Counted from the stretch's first letter, positions 43,244-51,899 are shown. The stretch is DNA of 64,000 nt from Alphaproteobacteria bacterium (GCA_021774445.1 JAJFJA010000056.1:206347-270346), one strand, 5' to 3'. Numbers and translations are program-made. Notes: generated by a model from the letters alone, not told the origin.

Positions 43244-43855
43244 ATGTTCACTAGGTCAAATCGTTGGGTTGGAGTTGTCGTTGCCGGCGTTGGGCTCGCC
43301 GCGCTGGGACTGCCGTTCGCTGCCGGTGCGGACGAGACCGGGGAAATTGCGGCGGTTCGGGCGGCCAATGAAAAATACAAGGACGTCAATGTCGCCCTGG
43401 CCGAAGGGTTCATTCCGGCGCCACCAGGTGATTGCGTCAGCGCCGCCGCGGAAGGGCTGCCGCCGGAATGGGGCGCGATGGGCATTCACTATATCCATCC
43501 AGGCATGCTCAAAATCACTGGCGCTGAGCCGCGGGTAAATGGCGAGAGCACCCATACCGACTTCCTGAAACCGGCTATTCTGCTCTATGAGCCGCAGGCA
43601 GACGGGTCGCTAGAGCTCGTCGGTGTGGAAAATCTGGTGTTTCAAAATGCCTGGCATGCTGCGGGCCATGACGGCCCGCCGGTTTTTGCCGGGCGTAACT
43701 GGGACACCATGGCCGACGACTCTCAAACAGCCGGCGACGAGGCGCATAATTTCGAGCCCCATTTCGACCAACATGTGTGGGCATTCCGGGACAACCCAAA
43801 TGGTGCGCTGGTGCCGTTTAATACGAACGTTACCTGCGAACACCATGAAGGTTAA
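43244..43855 (+). CDS. Secreted protein of unknown function
   Basis: This 203-residue exported protein has a signal peptide (residues 1-27, ending AAGADE). The mature part shows a pattern I have seen in an uncharacterised bacterial family: GAMGIHYIHPGML, ILLYEPQADGSLELVGVENLVF, WHAAGHDGPPVFAG, and FDQHVWAFRDNPNGALVPFNTNVTC at the end. Conserved His, Trp and two Cys residues suggest ligand or metal binding. The ATG at 43244 follows GGGGAGGAAAC. It precedes a hairpin and then the ABC importer. Confidence 0.75.
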   Translation: MFTRSNRWVGVVVAGVGLAALGLPFAAGADETGEIAAVRAANEKYKDVNVALAEGFIPAPPGDCVSAAAEGLPPEWGAMGIHYIHPGMLKITGAEPRVNGESTHTDFLKPAILLYEPQADGSLELVGVENLVFQNAWHAAGHDGPPVFAGRNWDTMADDSQTAGDEAHNFEPHFDQHVWAFRDNPNGALVPFNTNVTCEHHEG

Positions 43856-43906
43856 TCACTAATTGTGTGACCTCGTGAGATCGCACGGTTCGGACCCGGC
43901 CGGTTG

Positions 43907-43925
43907 TGCCGGGTTCGAAACCCGG
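43907..43925 (+). terminator. Perfect hairpin after the secreted-protein gene
   Basis: GCCGGGTTCGAAACCCGGC forms an 8-base GC-rich stem with a 3-base loop, about 50 bases after the stop. No T run follows, so it is a weak intrinsic terminator candidate or a transcript-end stabiliser. Confidence 0.45.
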
Positions 43926-43955
43926 CGCCGCTGGCGGGGGATTTACGCTGGACAT

Positions 43956-43972
43956 TTTGTTCGTGTACATAC
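43956..43972. promoter_or_regulatory. Putative MarR operator, site C (ABC importer promoter)
   Basis: TTTGTTCGTGTACATAC is a looser match to sites A and B (shared frame TTTGTTYGTGTRCAWA) and extends into a second dyad, TCGT...ACGA. It lies about 60 bases before the solute-binding protein start and is the only copy near this operon. Confidence 0.5.
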
Positions 43973-44034
43973 GATCCTAGAGGTCGCGAAACTCACAAGG
44001 CGACAAACCGATCTGCATCGGGAGGAGACATCGG

Positions 44035-45348
44035 ATGGTTGAGAAGAAACGGACAACGGCCCCGGTAACGGGTGTTGGGCGGCGTAAGGTCATCACCGGT
44101 CTGGCGGCTGTCGGCGGTGCCGCGGTTGGGTCGAGATTGCTGCCGGGTTATGTGCCCTATATTCAGGCGCAGAGTTCCGAGCCGATCAGGGTCGGTTTTC
44201 AGGTGCATAGAACCGGCATCGGCGCCGCTTACGGCCGCTGGTATGACCGCACGACCATAGCGGCTGCGCAGGCGATCAACGATGCGGGCGGCATCAACGG
44301 ACGCCCGTTGGAGATCGTTGCCGAGGATGACGGGACAGATCCGAAGCGCGGCGCTGAGGTGGTTGAGAAATTCGCGACGCAGCATGGCTGCGATATTGCC
44401 TTCGGTACATTGTTCAGCCATGTGGTGATCGGCTCGGCGCCGCGCGCCGGCGAGCTGAAGATTCCCTATTTCGTGGTCTCCGAGGGCCATCACGTGGCGT
44501 CAGGGGGGCTGAATCGCTACACGTTGCAGCCCGGCATTACGGATGTGAAGAGCCAGGTGATCGCGATGGCGCCGTGGGTGGCGTCGAACCTTGGTAAGAA
44601 AGTGACGATGATCTTCCCGGACTTCGCATTTGGGTATGACCATCGTGACAACTTCGCGGAAGCGATCAAGGCACAGGGCGGCGAGGTGATCGAGACCGTT
44701 GCGGTGCCGCCGACCGAAAGCGCGTTCTTCAAGTATTTCCCGAAGATACCGAAGGAAACGGAAGTTCTGTATCACGTCATGGTGGGACCGGCGGTCCTAA
44801 CATTCGTCAAGGAGATGGGCGAGTTCTACGGTGCCAACCGGCCGGAACTTTTCGGGTTTATCGATTCACTTGAAGCCGTCGACCTCAACAGCCCGGGTCT
44901 GGAATTCCTCGACGGTTCGTATTTTTGGGAGGGGCATCCGCGCTATGCCGGCGATAATCCGTCCGCCTTCGAATTGAACTACCGGGAAAAAGTGGGTGTC
45001 GATCTCAATGGCGCGTCCCGCAACGATCCAAAGGACGTGGCGACCTATTCGCACATGTTCGGTTGCTGGGAGACGCTGCACATCGTCAAAGCCGGTATGG
45101 AGGCTGCGGGTTATCAAGGTCCCGCGGATCGCGCGAAGTTGGTGGAGGCGGTCGAGGCCATGACCGATATGCCGGAGAGCGAGGCCCACCCGCAGGGCGC
45201 GAAGGTATTCAACGGCAAAACCCATCAGGCCTTCGGTCATCAAAACATCACCAAGGTCGGTGACGGCAAGTTGAGCGTCGTGCATCGCACGTCGATCGAG
45301 GACGGTCTATATCCGGATGAGGTCGACTACACGACCCAGGCGCTCTAG
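44035..45348 (+). CDS. Branched-chain-type ABC importer, substrate-binding protein (Tat signal)
   Basis: This 437-residue type I periplasmic binding protein has a twin-arginine-type signal (GRRKVITGLAAVGGAAVG), so it is probably exported folded. The mature domain begins EPIRVGFQVHRTG, with AINDAGGINGRPLEIVAEDDGTDPKRG and VIGSAPRAGELKIPYFVVSEG typical of LivK, AmiC and urea-binding relatives. Ligands in this family range from amino acids to amides and aromatic acids, so specificity is unknown. The ribosome site is GGAGGAG. The putative MarR operator upstream ties it to the catabolic operons. Confidence 0.9.
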   Translation: MVEKKRTTAPVTGVGRRKVITGLAAVGGAAVGSRLLPGYVPYIQAQSSEPIRVGFQVHRTGIGAAYGRWYDRTTIAAAQAINDAGGINGRPLEIVAEDDGTDPKRGAEVVEKFATQHGCDIAFGTLFSHVVIGSAPRAGELKIPYFVVSEGHHVASGGLNRYTLQPGITDVKSQVIAMAPWVASNLGKKVTMIFPDFAFGYDHRDNFAEAIKAQGGEVIETVAVPPTESAFFKYFPKIPKETEVLYHVMVGPAVLTFVKEMGEFYGANRPELFGFIDSLEAVDLNSPGLEFLDGSYFWEGHPRYAGDNPSAFELNYREKVGVDLNGASRNDPKDVATYSHMFGCWETLHIVKAGMEAAGYQGPADRAKLVEAVEAMTDMPESEAHPQGAKVFNGKTHQAFGHQNITKVGDGKLSVVHRTSIEDGLYPDEVDYTTQAL

Positions 45349-45417
45349 CCCGTTGTTCGCGGCGGCCTTTCATGGGTCGCCGCGAACAATTTCTGTGAAC
45401 ACCTGAAAGCCATCTAC

Positions 45418-46299
45418 TTGGAATTCGGCCCCCATCTGCTACTTGCTTCGCTCGAGGGTGCCGTCGCGGCGGCCGTGCTGGCGCTTACCGCGTTGGGCCT
45501 GTCGTTGGTCTTCGGGGTGATGCGGGTGGTCAATGTCGCGCATGGCGAGTTCTTTATGTTGGGCGCTGTTTTGGCCTGGTGGTTTGCCAACCTCGTCGTC
45601 GGCAACCCGGCACTGGGATTTATTATTGCGCTGGTCGGCGCTCCCCTTGTCGTCGGTGTGATGGCCCTGATCGCCGATCGTTTGGTGTTAAGGCGGCTGC
45701 ACTACGACCCGGAGGCGACGATCGTGGCGACGATCGGCATGTTGTACATCCTGCAGCAACTTGCCTTGACCTTTTACGGACCCGATGCGCGACCGGTGGT
45801 GGCGCCGATCAATTTCCGCGTGAATTTTCCGTGGTTCGGTTACTCCGGCTACAAGTTCATCGTGATCGCGGCGGCGGTCGTGCTGATGCTCGGTGTGTGG
45901 CTGCTGCTGGCGCGGACGAAAATCGGTTTGATCATGCGGGCGACCCAGTATGATCGGGAGATGGCGCAGGCCTTCGGTATCCCGGTGCAACGGGTCTATG
46001 CGGGGGTGTTTGCGCTGGGGGCGATGTTGGCGGCCGTTGCGGCGGTGCTGATCGTGCCGATCCAACAGGCGCATTACCTGATGGGACAGGATCCACTGTT
46101 GCTGTCCTTCATCGTGGTCATTATCGGCGGTCTCGGCAGCCTGCGCGGCACGGTGGTCGCGGCGATCTTCATCGGGATGAGCGATGGCATCATCTCGGTG
46201 TTTTTCTCGCCGACGCTGGCAAAGATCCTGGCGACTCTGCTGGTCGCGATGGTGCTGGTCTATCGCCCGGCCGGCTTGTTTGGGGCCCGCACCGCATGA
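45418..46299 (+). CDS. Branched-chain-type ABC importer, permease 1 (LivH-like)
   Basis: This 293-residue inner-membrane permease has eight or so helices and the family stretch LGLSLVFGVMRVVNVAHGEFFMLGA near the start, LLARTKIGLIMRATQYDREMAQAFGI as the ATPase-coupling loop, and GGLGSLRGTVVAAIFIG near the end. It starts with TTG at 45418, 69 bases after the binding protein gene. It overlaps permease 2 by 4 bases. Confidence 0.92.
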   Translation: MEFGPHLLLASLEGAVAAAVLALTALGLSLVFGVMRVVNVAHGEFFMLGAVLAWWFANLVVGNPALGFIIALVGAPLVVGVMALIADRLVLRRLHYDPEATIVATIGMLYILQQLALTFYGPDARPVVAPINFRVNFPWFGYSGYKFIVIAAAVVLMLGVWLLLARTKIGLIMRATQYDREMAQAFGIPVQRVYAGVFALGAMLAAVAAVLIVPIQQAHYLMGQDPLLLSFIVVIIGGLGSLRGTVVAAIFIGMSDGIISVFFSPTLAKILATLLVAMVLVYRPAGLFGARTA

Positions 46300-47246
46300 A
46301 CGGGATGGTGCTGGACCGTGCCTTGGCGCTGCATCTGGGCGTTGTCGCGCTGTTGTTCGTTCTGCAGTTCATATTGCCGGCCTATCATCACGGCATTGTC
46401 GCCCGGGTGCTGGTGCTGGCGAGTTTCGCCCTGGGCTACAATATCCTGTTTGGTTACACGGGCCTGTTGAGTCTCGGTCACGCGCTGTTTTTCGGCGCCG
46501 GGATCTACGGCACCGGGTTGGTGATGCGCGAGTTTGGCTGGCCGGCCTCGGCGGCTTTGTTCAGCGGGATCCTATCCGCTGTTACGGTTTCCCTCATCGT
46601 CGGATTTCTGGCGCTGCGGACCGTCGGTGTCGCGTTCATGATCGTGACGTTAATGTTCGCGCAGGCGGGCTATCTGACCTCGCTCTATTTCAACGAATTT
46701 ACCCGCGGTGACGAAGGTTTCGTACTGCAGCAGGCGACGCGGGTGATCGGGCCGTTCGACCTTTCGGAACCGACAACCCGCTACTTCGCGGCGCTGCTGC
46801 TGTTCGCCATCGGCCTGTTGATCAAGCTGGCGTTGGTGCGCTCGTCGACCGGGCGAGTGCTGGTTTCGATCCGAGAGAATGAAGAACGTTCGCGGATGCT
46901 GGGCTACAATCCGTTTCGTTACAAGCTGCTGGCGCTGGTGGTTTCAGGCGCCTTTGCCGGCGCGGCCGGGGCGATGTATGGCTTACTGTTCGGTTATGTC
47001 GGCGCGACGTTCGTGACGATTCAGTATTCGATATTCCCGTTGCTGTGGGTGTTGCTGGGCGGGGCAGGGACCGTTTTGGGGCCATTGGTCGGCACGCTTT
47101 TCATGTTCTACCTGGTGGATCTAACGAGCGGTTTTACGACCGCGTCCCTGTTGGTGGTGGGGGTGAGCTTAGTCGTCCTGATCCTGTGGTTTCCGAAAGG
47201 CCTATTGGGTACGGTGCGACAGCGGGTCTTGCCGTGGCTGCCGTAA
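46296..47246 (+). CDS. Branched-chain-type ABC importer, permease 2 (LivM-like)
   Basis: This 316-residue permease has LivM landmarks: LGYNILFGYTGLLSLGHALFFGAGIY, GRVLVSIRENEERSRMLGYNPFRYK (coupling loop) and LLGGAGTVLGPLVGTLFM. It is coupled by overlap to the permease before it and the ATPase after it. Confidence 0.92.
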   Translation: MNGMVLDRALALHLGVVALLFVLQFILPAYHHGIVARVLVLASFALGYNILFGYTGLLSLGHALFFGAGIYGTGLVMREFGWPASAALFSGILSAVTVSLIVGFLALRTVGVAFMIVTLMFAQAGYLTSLYFNEFTRGDEGFVLQQATRVIGPFDLSEPTTRYFAALLLFAIGLLIKLALVRSSTGRVLVSIRENEERSRMLGYNPFRYKLLALVVSGAFAGAAGAMYGLLFGYVGATFVTIQYSIFPLLWVLLGGAGTVLGPLVGTLFMFYLVDLTSGFTTASLLVVGVSLVVLILWFPKGLLGTVRQRVLPWLP

Positions 47247-47974
47247 CGTTGCTGTCGGCGCGCGGCTTAACGCGGGCTTTCGGTGGCCTCCGTGCCGTTG
47301 ACCAGGTCGATTTCGACTTACCGGCGGGGCAGGTGCGGGCGGTTATCGGGCCGAACGGGGCCGGCAAAACAACATTCGTCAACCTGCTGTGTGGGCGTCT
47401 TGCGCCGAGCGAGGGCAGCATCCATTTCGAGGGGAAGGACATCACCCGCCAGCCGGCGCATGCGCGGGTGGCCAGCGGCATCGCCTATACGTTCCAAATC
47501 ACCAGTATCTTCGGCAAGCTGAGCCTGTACGACAATGTCGCGTTGGCGGCGCAGCGGCGGCTGATCAGCGATAAAACGGCCGGTCGCGCCGCCGGTGGTC
47601 TGCTGCATCGGCGGACGATGGCGGCGCTGGAGCGGGTGGAACTCGCACCCTTGGCGCAGCAAATTGCCGGTAGTTTGAGCTATGGCCATCAGCGGTTGCT
47701 GGAAATCGCCATGGGGCTGGCGCTCGGGCCGAAATTGCTGATCCTCGACGAGCCGACGCAAGGGTTGGCCGATGGGGAGATCGAGAATTTTGTCGCCTTG
47801 GTGCGCGGTGTCGCCGACGAGGCAACGGTGCTGCTGATCGAACACAACATGGGCGTGGTGATGAACCTGGCGGACCGCATTACGGTGCTAAATTTCGGCA
47901 AGGTGTTGGCGGAGGGATCGCCAGCCGAGGTACGCGCCGATGCGGCGGTGCAAAGCGCCTATCTGGGGGCGTGA
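47234..47974 (+). CDS. Branched-chain-type ABC importer, ATPase 1 (LivG-like)
   Basis: This 246-residue nucleotide-binding subunit has Walker A GPNGAGKTTF, signature SLSYGHQRLLEIAMGLA and Walker B LLILDEPTQGLAD, with IEHNMGVVMNLADRI after it. The LivG-type insertion (TFQITSIFGKLSLYDNVALA) is present. GTG at 47234 overlaps the permease end by 13 bases and gives the family length; TTG at 47249 is an alternative. The signature carries YGHQR in place of the canonical LSGGQ, as LivG proteins often do. Confidence 0.9.
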   Translation: MAAVTLLSARGLTRAFGGLRAVDQVDFDLPAGQVRAVIGPNGAGKTTFVNLLCGRLAPSEGSIHFEGKDITRQPAHARVASGIAYTFQITSIFGKLSLYDNVALAAQRRLISDKTAGRAAGGLLHRRTMAALERVELAPLAQQIAGSLSYGHQRLLEIAMGLALGPKLLILDEPTQGLADGEIENFVALVRGVADEATVLLIEHNMGVVMNLADRITVLNFGKVLAEGSPAEVRADAAVQSAYLGA

Positions 47975-48678
47975 TGCTGGATGTCCGCGAGATCGACTGT
48001 TTCTACGGCGATGTACAGGTGCTGCGCGGCTTGTCGCTGCACGTCCAGCCCGGCGAGATCCTCTGCCTGCTGGGGCGCAACGGGGCGGGTAAGACGACGA
48101 CGCTTAAAGCCATCATGGGTCTGGTGCGGGTACGGGCCGGGACGATCTCCCTGGATGGCCGGGCGCTGTCCGACATGACGGCGCCCGAGGTACCGCGGCT
48201 GGGCCTCGGCTACGTGCCGCAGGGCCGGCGGCTGTTCGCCGAGCTGACGGTCGCGGAGAACCTGGAGATCGGCCTGATGACGCGGGGGCATGGCGCCGAG
48301 ACGCGCGACCGCACGCTGGGATTGTTCCCGGTATTGCGGGAACGTCTCAACCAGCGGGCGGGCACGCTTTCGGGGGGCGAGCAGCAAATGCTGGCGATGG
48401 CGCGGGCGTTGTGCCTCGACCCCAGCGTGCTGCTGCTCGATGAGCCGACCGAGGGACTGATGCCGTCGATGATCGGGCGCATCCGCGACGTCGTGGTTAG
48501 CCTCCGGGAGGCGGGGGTGGCGACGATTCTGGTGGAACAAAGGGTGGATGCGGTACTCTCGATCGCCGACCGGGTGTGCTTCATCGAAAGCGGACGGAGC
48601 CGGGAAACGCTGGCGGCCGAGGCGGTGCGCGACCGCCCCGATCTGCTGCAACGCTACGTGGGTGTCGGGGCGGTCTGA
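47974..48678 (+). CDS. Branched-chain-type ABC importer, ATPase 2 (LivF-like)
   Basis: This 234-residue second nucleotide-binding subunit has Walker A GRNGAGKTTT, signature LSGGEQQMLAMARAL and Walker B VLLLDEPTEGLMP. VPQGRRLFAELTVAENLEIGL is LivF typical. The ATG at 47974 overlaps the previous stop by one base. It is the last gene of the five-gene importer operon; tRNA-Ser follows 81 bases later. Confidence 0.92.
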   Translation: MLDVREIDCFYGDVQVLRGLSLHVQPGEILCLLGRNGAGKTTTLKAIMGLVRVRAGTISLDGRALSDMTAPEVPRLGLGYVPQGRRLFAELTVAENLEIGLMTRGHGAETRDRTLGLFPVLRERLNQRAGTLSGGEQQMLAMARALCLDPSVLLLDEPTEGLMPSMIGRIRDVVVSLREAGVATILVEQRVDAVLSIADRVCFIESGRSRETLAAEAVRDRPDLLQRYVGVGAV

Positions 48679-48759
48679 CCGCGCAGAAGAAATGCCGTGG
48701 CCCGTGGGCCGGGTGTCGTTGACCTCCGATCCGGGTTTGGCTACAACCGCACTTCCCGC

Positions 48760-48852
48760 GGAGGGGTGGCCGAGTGGCTGAAGGCGACGGTTTGCTAAAC
48801 CGTTATACGGAGACAATCTGTATCGAGGGTTCGAATCCCTCTCCCTCCGCCA
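48760..48852 (+). tRNA. tRNA-Ser(GCU)
   Basis: This 93-base class II tRNA folds with acceptor GGAGGGG paired to TCCCTCC, discriminator G and encoded CCA (48850-48852). The D-arm is GGCCGAGTGGCTGAAGGC. The anticodon stem is ACGGT/ACCGT around GCT at 48794-48796, reading AGC/AGU serine codons. A long variable arm (ATACGGA/TCTGTAT) and T-arm GAGGGTTCGAATCCCTC complete it. Its 3' end is the integration site of the element that follows. Confidence 0.97.
48828..48848 (+). repeat. attL-like site in the tRNA-Ser 3' end
   Basis: The 21 bases from the T-arm to the acceptor end begin GGTTCGAATCCCTCT and recur at 51900-51920 with a single mismatch (position 16, C here, T there). The tRNA is left complete on this side, as usual for tRNA-targeting elements. 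The 277 bases from here to the recombinase stop hold no gene. Confidence 0.85.
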
Positions 48853-49129
48853 CGACTTAAGTCATTGATAACGCAGTGTTTTTTGGGTTTTCGGTGGTGC
48901 GTAATTGGTGACTCTTTGCGGGGGTTTAGGGCCTGTTTGCATCGGCCCGGTGGTCGTGTGAGACCACTGAGTCCCGTGTGTGGGGCTCCAATATCCCGAA
49001 TATCTCTTTTCGCCTTTTGAGTGGTACGGTTGGCGTGGCGGCGGCGGGACGTGAATCGCGCTGGCGTACGAGATCGCCCGCCGCCTTTTGGGGCGAGGGG
49101 CGATAGCGATATTGCGAGGAGGACGCGGT

Positions 49130-50860
49130 TCAGGCACTGCCGAACCGGGCGCGCTGTTCCTGCCAATCGATCGGCACACGGGTGTCGGCCATTAGTTTGG
49201 CTGCCGTGAGGTCTGGGGGCTGGCGACCATGGAGAATTGCCCGGGTGATGTCGGGCGCGAGGAAGCTGAGCCGCAGCATGCGGGTGAAGTAGGAACTGCT
49301 GACACCGGCGGCCGCCGCCATCTTCGCTATGGGGCGACCGCCGCGGGTGAAGATTCCCTGCAGCTCTTGGGCCCGGGCGATCAGCTTCAGCAGGCTGGCG
49401 TCCGCCTTGGCTCCGGGTCGCTCATGCGTACCGCCGATCAGGAACTTCTTCTCCATCCCGGTTCGCCTCAACCGTGCCGCGATCGTCAAGACCAAGAATC
49501 GTTCGTCGGGTAGGACCATGGGTTCGCCTGTGCCGATCTCCTCACCGCGGTGCAGGATATCGGCCAGATGGGCGGTGCGGATCCTGATCTCCAGGCCCTT
49601 GGGCTTCAGCGTGATCCGGGCGATGAGACCCTGAAGCCGTTGGCGCTTCTGGGCAACAGTCATGCGCGGCCAGCGCTCGGCGAGGCTGGAGGCCTCGGCG
49701 ATCAGGGTCTCGATCTCATGGGCCTGGAAAATCCTTTCTGCTAGGGCACCGTGCAACTCGCTACCATCCCTGAGAAAGGCAATGAGCCGTTGCTCGACCA
49801 GGCGCTCCACGTCGCCCGCCGGCACGCGGCGCGCAGCGTCGGAGGCCTTCGGCCGTCCGCGCTTGATGAGCGACTGAGTGACATAATAACGGTACCTACG
49901 ACCCTTCTTGTTGGCGTGTGTGGGTGTCATGCGCTCGCCGCCGGCGTCGAAGATCAGCCCCGCCAGCAGACTGGGTTCCCTGGTGTTGACGCCACTCTGC
50001 CGCGCGACGCGGCTCGCGGCGATGCTCTTCTGAACCCCGTCCCAGAGGTCCTGGGGGACGATCGCCTGGTGCTGTCCGGGGTAGCTCTTGTCCTTGTGGA
50101 CGATCTCGCCGCAATAGATCCGGTTTTGCAGCATCAGATAGAGCGCCCCGCGGGCCAGCGGCTTGCCGCCGGTCTGGCGCCCGTATCTGTCGACGCGGAG
50201 TTTGCTGACAATCCCGTTCCTGTCGAGTTCCTCCTTCAGGGTTCGAACGGAGCCGAGCGACCCATAGCGCCGGTAGATGGTGCGAACCGTTTCTGCCTCG
50301 GTCTCGTTGACGATGAGCTTGCGGTCGTCGACGTCGTATCCCAAGGGCGGCAGTCCGCCCATCCACATGCCCTTCTTCTTCGAGGCGGCGATCTTGTCGC
50401 GGATGCGCTCGCCGGTGACCTCGCGCTCGAACTGGGCGAAGGAGAGCAGCATGTTGAGGGTCAGCCGACCCATCGAGGTGGTCGTATTGAATTGCTGTGT
50501 CACTGAAACGAAGGACGCACCGCGGGTGTCGAACACCTCGACGATCTTGGCGAAGTCACCCAAGGAGCGGGTGAGGCGATCGACCTTGTAGACGACCACC
50601 GTATCGATCCTCCCTGCCTCGATATCGGCGAGGAGACGCTTGAGGGAGGGACGCTCCATGGTGGCTCCGGAGATGCCGCCGTCGTCGTACATCTCCGGCA
50701 GCGCGATCCAGCCCTCGTGTTTTTGGCTGAGGATGAAGGCCTCGCACGCCTCGCGCTGAGCATCGAGCGAGTTGAAGTCCTGCTCGAGCCCCTCTTCAGA
50801 GGATTTGCGAGTATAGATGGCGCAGCGGCTGGTGGCCTTCCCATTCGTCTGATTACGCAT
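49130..50860 (-). CDS. Large serine recombinase
   Basis: This 576-residue site-specific recombinase has the resolvase catalytic domain (about 10-160), with the nucleophilic Ser in YTRKSSEEG, Arg residues in KVDRLTRSLGDF, and FNTTTSMGRLTLNMLLSFAQFEREVTGERIRDK. The recombinase DNA-binding domain follows (PPLGYDVDDRKLIVNE ... LMLQNRIYCGEI). The zinc-ribbon position (LLAGLIFDAGGERMTPTHANKKG) lacks cysteines. A C-terminal helix-turn-helix-like region (GRPIAKMAAAAGVSSSYFTRML) is an addition not found in phage integrases. It overlaps DUF2924 by 8 bases. It likely drives integration into tRNA-Ser. Confidence 0.92.
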   Translation of the reverse strand: MRNQTNGKATSRCAIYTRKSSEEGLEQDFNSLDAQREACEAFILSQKHEGWIALPEMYDDGGISGATMERPSLKRLLADIEAGRIDTVVVYKVDRLTRSLGDFAKIVEVFDTRGASFVSVTQQFNTTTSMGRLTLNMLLSFAQFEREVTGERIRDKIAASKKKGMWMGGLPPLGYDVDDRKLIVNETEAETVRTIYRRYGSLGSVRTLKEELDRNGIVSKLRVDRYGRQTGGKPLARGALYLMLQNRIYCGEIVHKDKSYPGQHQAIVPQDLWDGVQKSIAASRVARQSGVNTREPSLLAGLIFDAGGERMTPTHANKKGRRYRYYVTQSLIKRGRPKASDAARRVPAGDVERLVEQRLIAFLRDGSELHGALAERIFQAHEIETLIAEASSLAERWPRMTVAQKRQRLQGLIARITLKPKGLEIRIRTAHLADILHRGEEIGTGEPMVLPDERFLVLTIAARLRRTGMEKKFLIGGTHERPGAKADASLLKLIARAQELQGIFTRGGRPIAKMAAAAGVSSSYFTRMLRLSFLAPDITRAILHGRQPPDLTAAKLMADTRVPIDWQEQRARFGSA

Positions 50861-51362
50861 CGGCGCACTCCTCCCGGCGAACGGGCTTCATTTGGCGCTG
50901 CAGACCGAAGAAACGCGGGCCCGACCACCGCGTTCCCGTGATCTCGCACGCGATCGCCGACAATGAGCGACAGCGTCCGCCGTTCCATTCGAACCCGTCC
51001 TCGAGCACCAGAACCGTATGCGTCTTGCCACGCCATTCACGTATCAGCCTCGAGCCGGGCTTCACGCGGATCGCAGGGCCTCCAGACAAGTCCCCATTCG
51101 TCCTGAGTTCCTCGGCGAGGCCCGCCAACTTGCGCTTCTGGGCGGCCGTCAAGCCGCCATAGGTCCTCTCCTGGAGCTTCCAGGCGATCGCCAGGATCAG
51201 CAGATCCCGCCTGATATGCTGTGGCGGATGCGAGCGGTAAAGCCGCCGCCATTCCGCCCTCAGGCTCGCCGCATCGCGGTGGTCGAGCGCGGCAAGCTTC
51301 CCGGAGAGATCCTCGGAGGCCGGGTGAGACCGGCCTCCGTTCATCAGGGCGCCCTGTGGCAT
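50853..51362 (-). CDS. DUF2924 family protein
   Basis: This 169-residue protein has the DUF2924 pattern: LRAEWRRLYRSHPPQHIRRDLLILAIAWKLQE, then AIRVKPGSRLIREWRGKTHTVLVLEDGFEWNG and SLSAIACEITGTRWSGPRFFGL. The ending IACEITGTRWSGPRFFGL resembles a SAWIRKI/DUF4357-like small DNA-binding module. It is consistently found just upstream of this recombinase type, so a recombination accessory role is likely. An internal ATG six codons later is an alternative start. It begins 5 bases after DUF3489 ends. Confidence 0.88.
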   Translation of the reverse strand: MPQGALMNGGRSHPASEDLSGKLAALDHRDAASLRAEWRRLYRSHPPQHIRRDLLILAIAWKLQERTYGGLTAAQKRKLAGLAEELRTNGDLSGGPAIRVKPGSRLIREWRGKTHTVLVLEDGFEWNGGRCRSLSAIACEITGTRWSGPRFFGLQRQMKPVRREECADA

Positions 51363-51367
51363 GACGT

Positions 51368-51658
51368 TTACGCCTCCGCCGCTTCGACGCGATAGCGCCG
51401 CGGTCCGTTATTGGTCTTCTCGGAGACGAGGCTCACGCCGGGCATCTTCTTGACCGTTCCGGCGAGAAATCCGCGCACGCTGTGCGACTGCCAGCCCATG
51501 GCGTTCTGCATCTCCGCGATCGTGGCTCCCTTGGAGCGCTCGAGCAGTGAGAGCGCGATCTGCGTTTTGGTCTGCGGACGCTGACGCCCGCGCGGCGTGG
51601 CGGTCTTTGCCTCAGGCGTGGTCACCGACTTGGCGGATCGACGGGTTGTCTTAGTCAT
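51368..51658 (-). CDS. DUF3489 family protein
   Basis: This 96-residue protein has a basic, disordered N-terminus (Thr/Arg/Lys rich) and then a winged-helix-like domain: KTQIALSLLERSKGATIAEMQNAMGWQSHSVRGFLAGTVKK, ending NNGPRRYRV. The fold suggests DNA binding. The ATG at 51658 has GGAG six bases upstream; an earlier ATG at 51670 is possible. It is the first gene of the recombinase operon, with the promoter presumably in 51659-51890. Confidence 0.88.
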   Translation of the reverse strand: MTKTTRRSAKSVTTPEAKTATPRGRQRPQTKTQIALSLLERSKGATIAEMQNAMGWQSHSVRGFLAGTVKKMPGVSLVSEKTNNGPRRYRVEAAEA

Positions 51659-51899
51659 TTTGGTCTCCATGGTTACGACACCGCGGCCGTTGCACGGCGT
51701 TCCCACTGCCCCAAGCCCCGGTCCTTGTGCGACCAGGGCCGGACAGGGCCATGGAGAGGCCCGTCCCGTCGTCACCACACAGTGACGCTCCGTTTGGCCG
51801 GGCAGTCCAGTGCAAAGAGCACGATATTGGCAGATATATCGGCGCCTAAGGTGTTGAAAAAGTGTGATAAAAACCGGGATTACACAATGATGCACTGTA

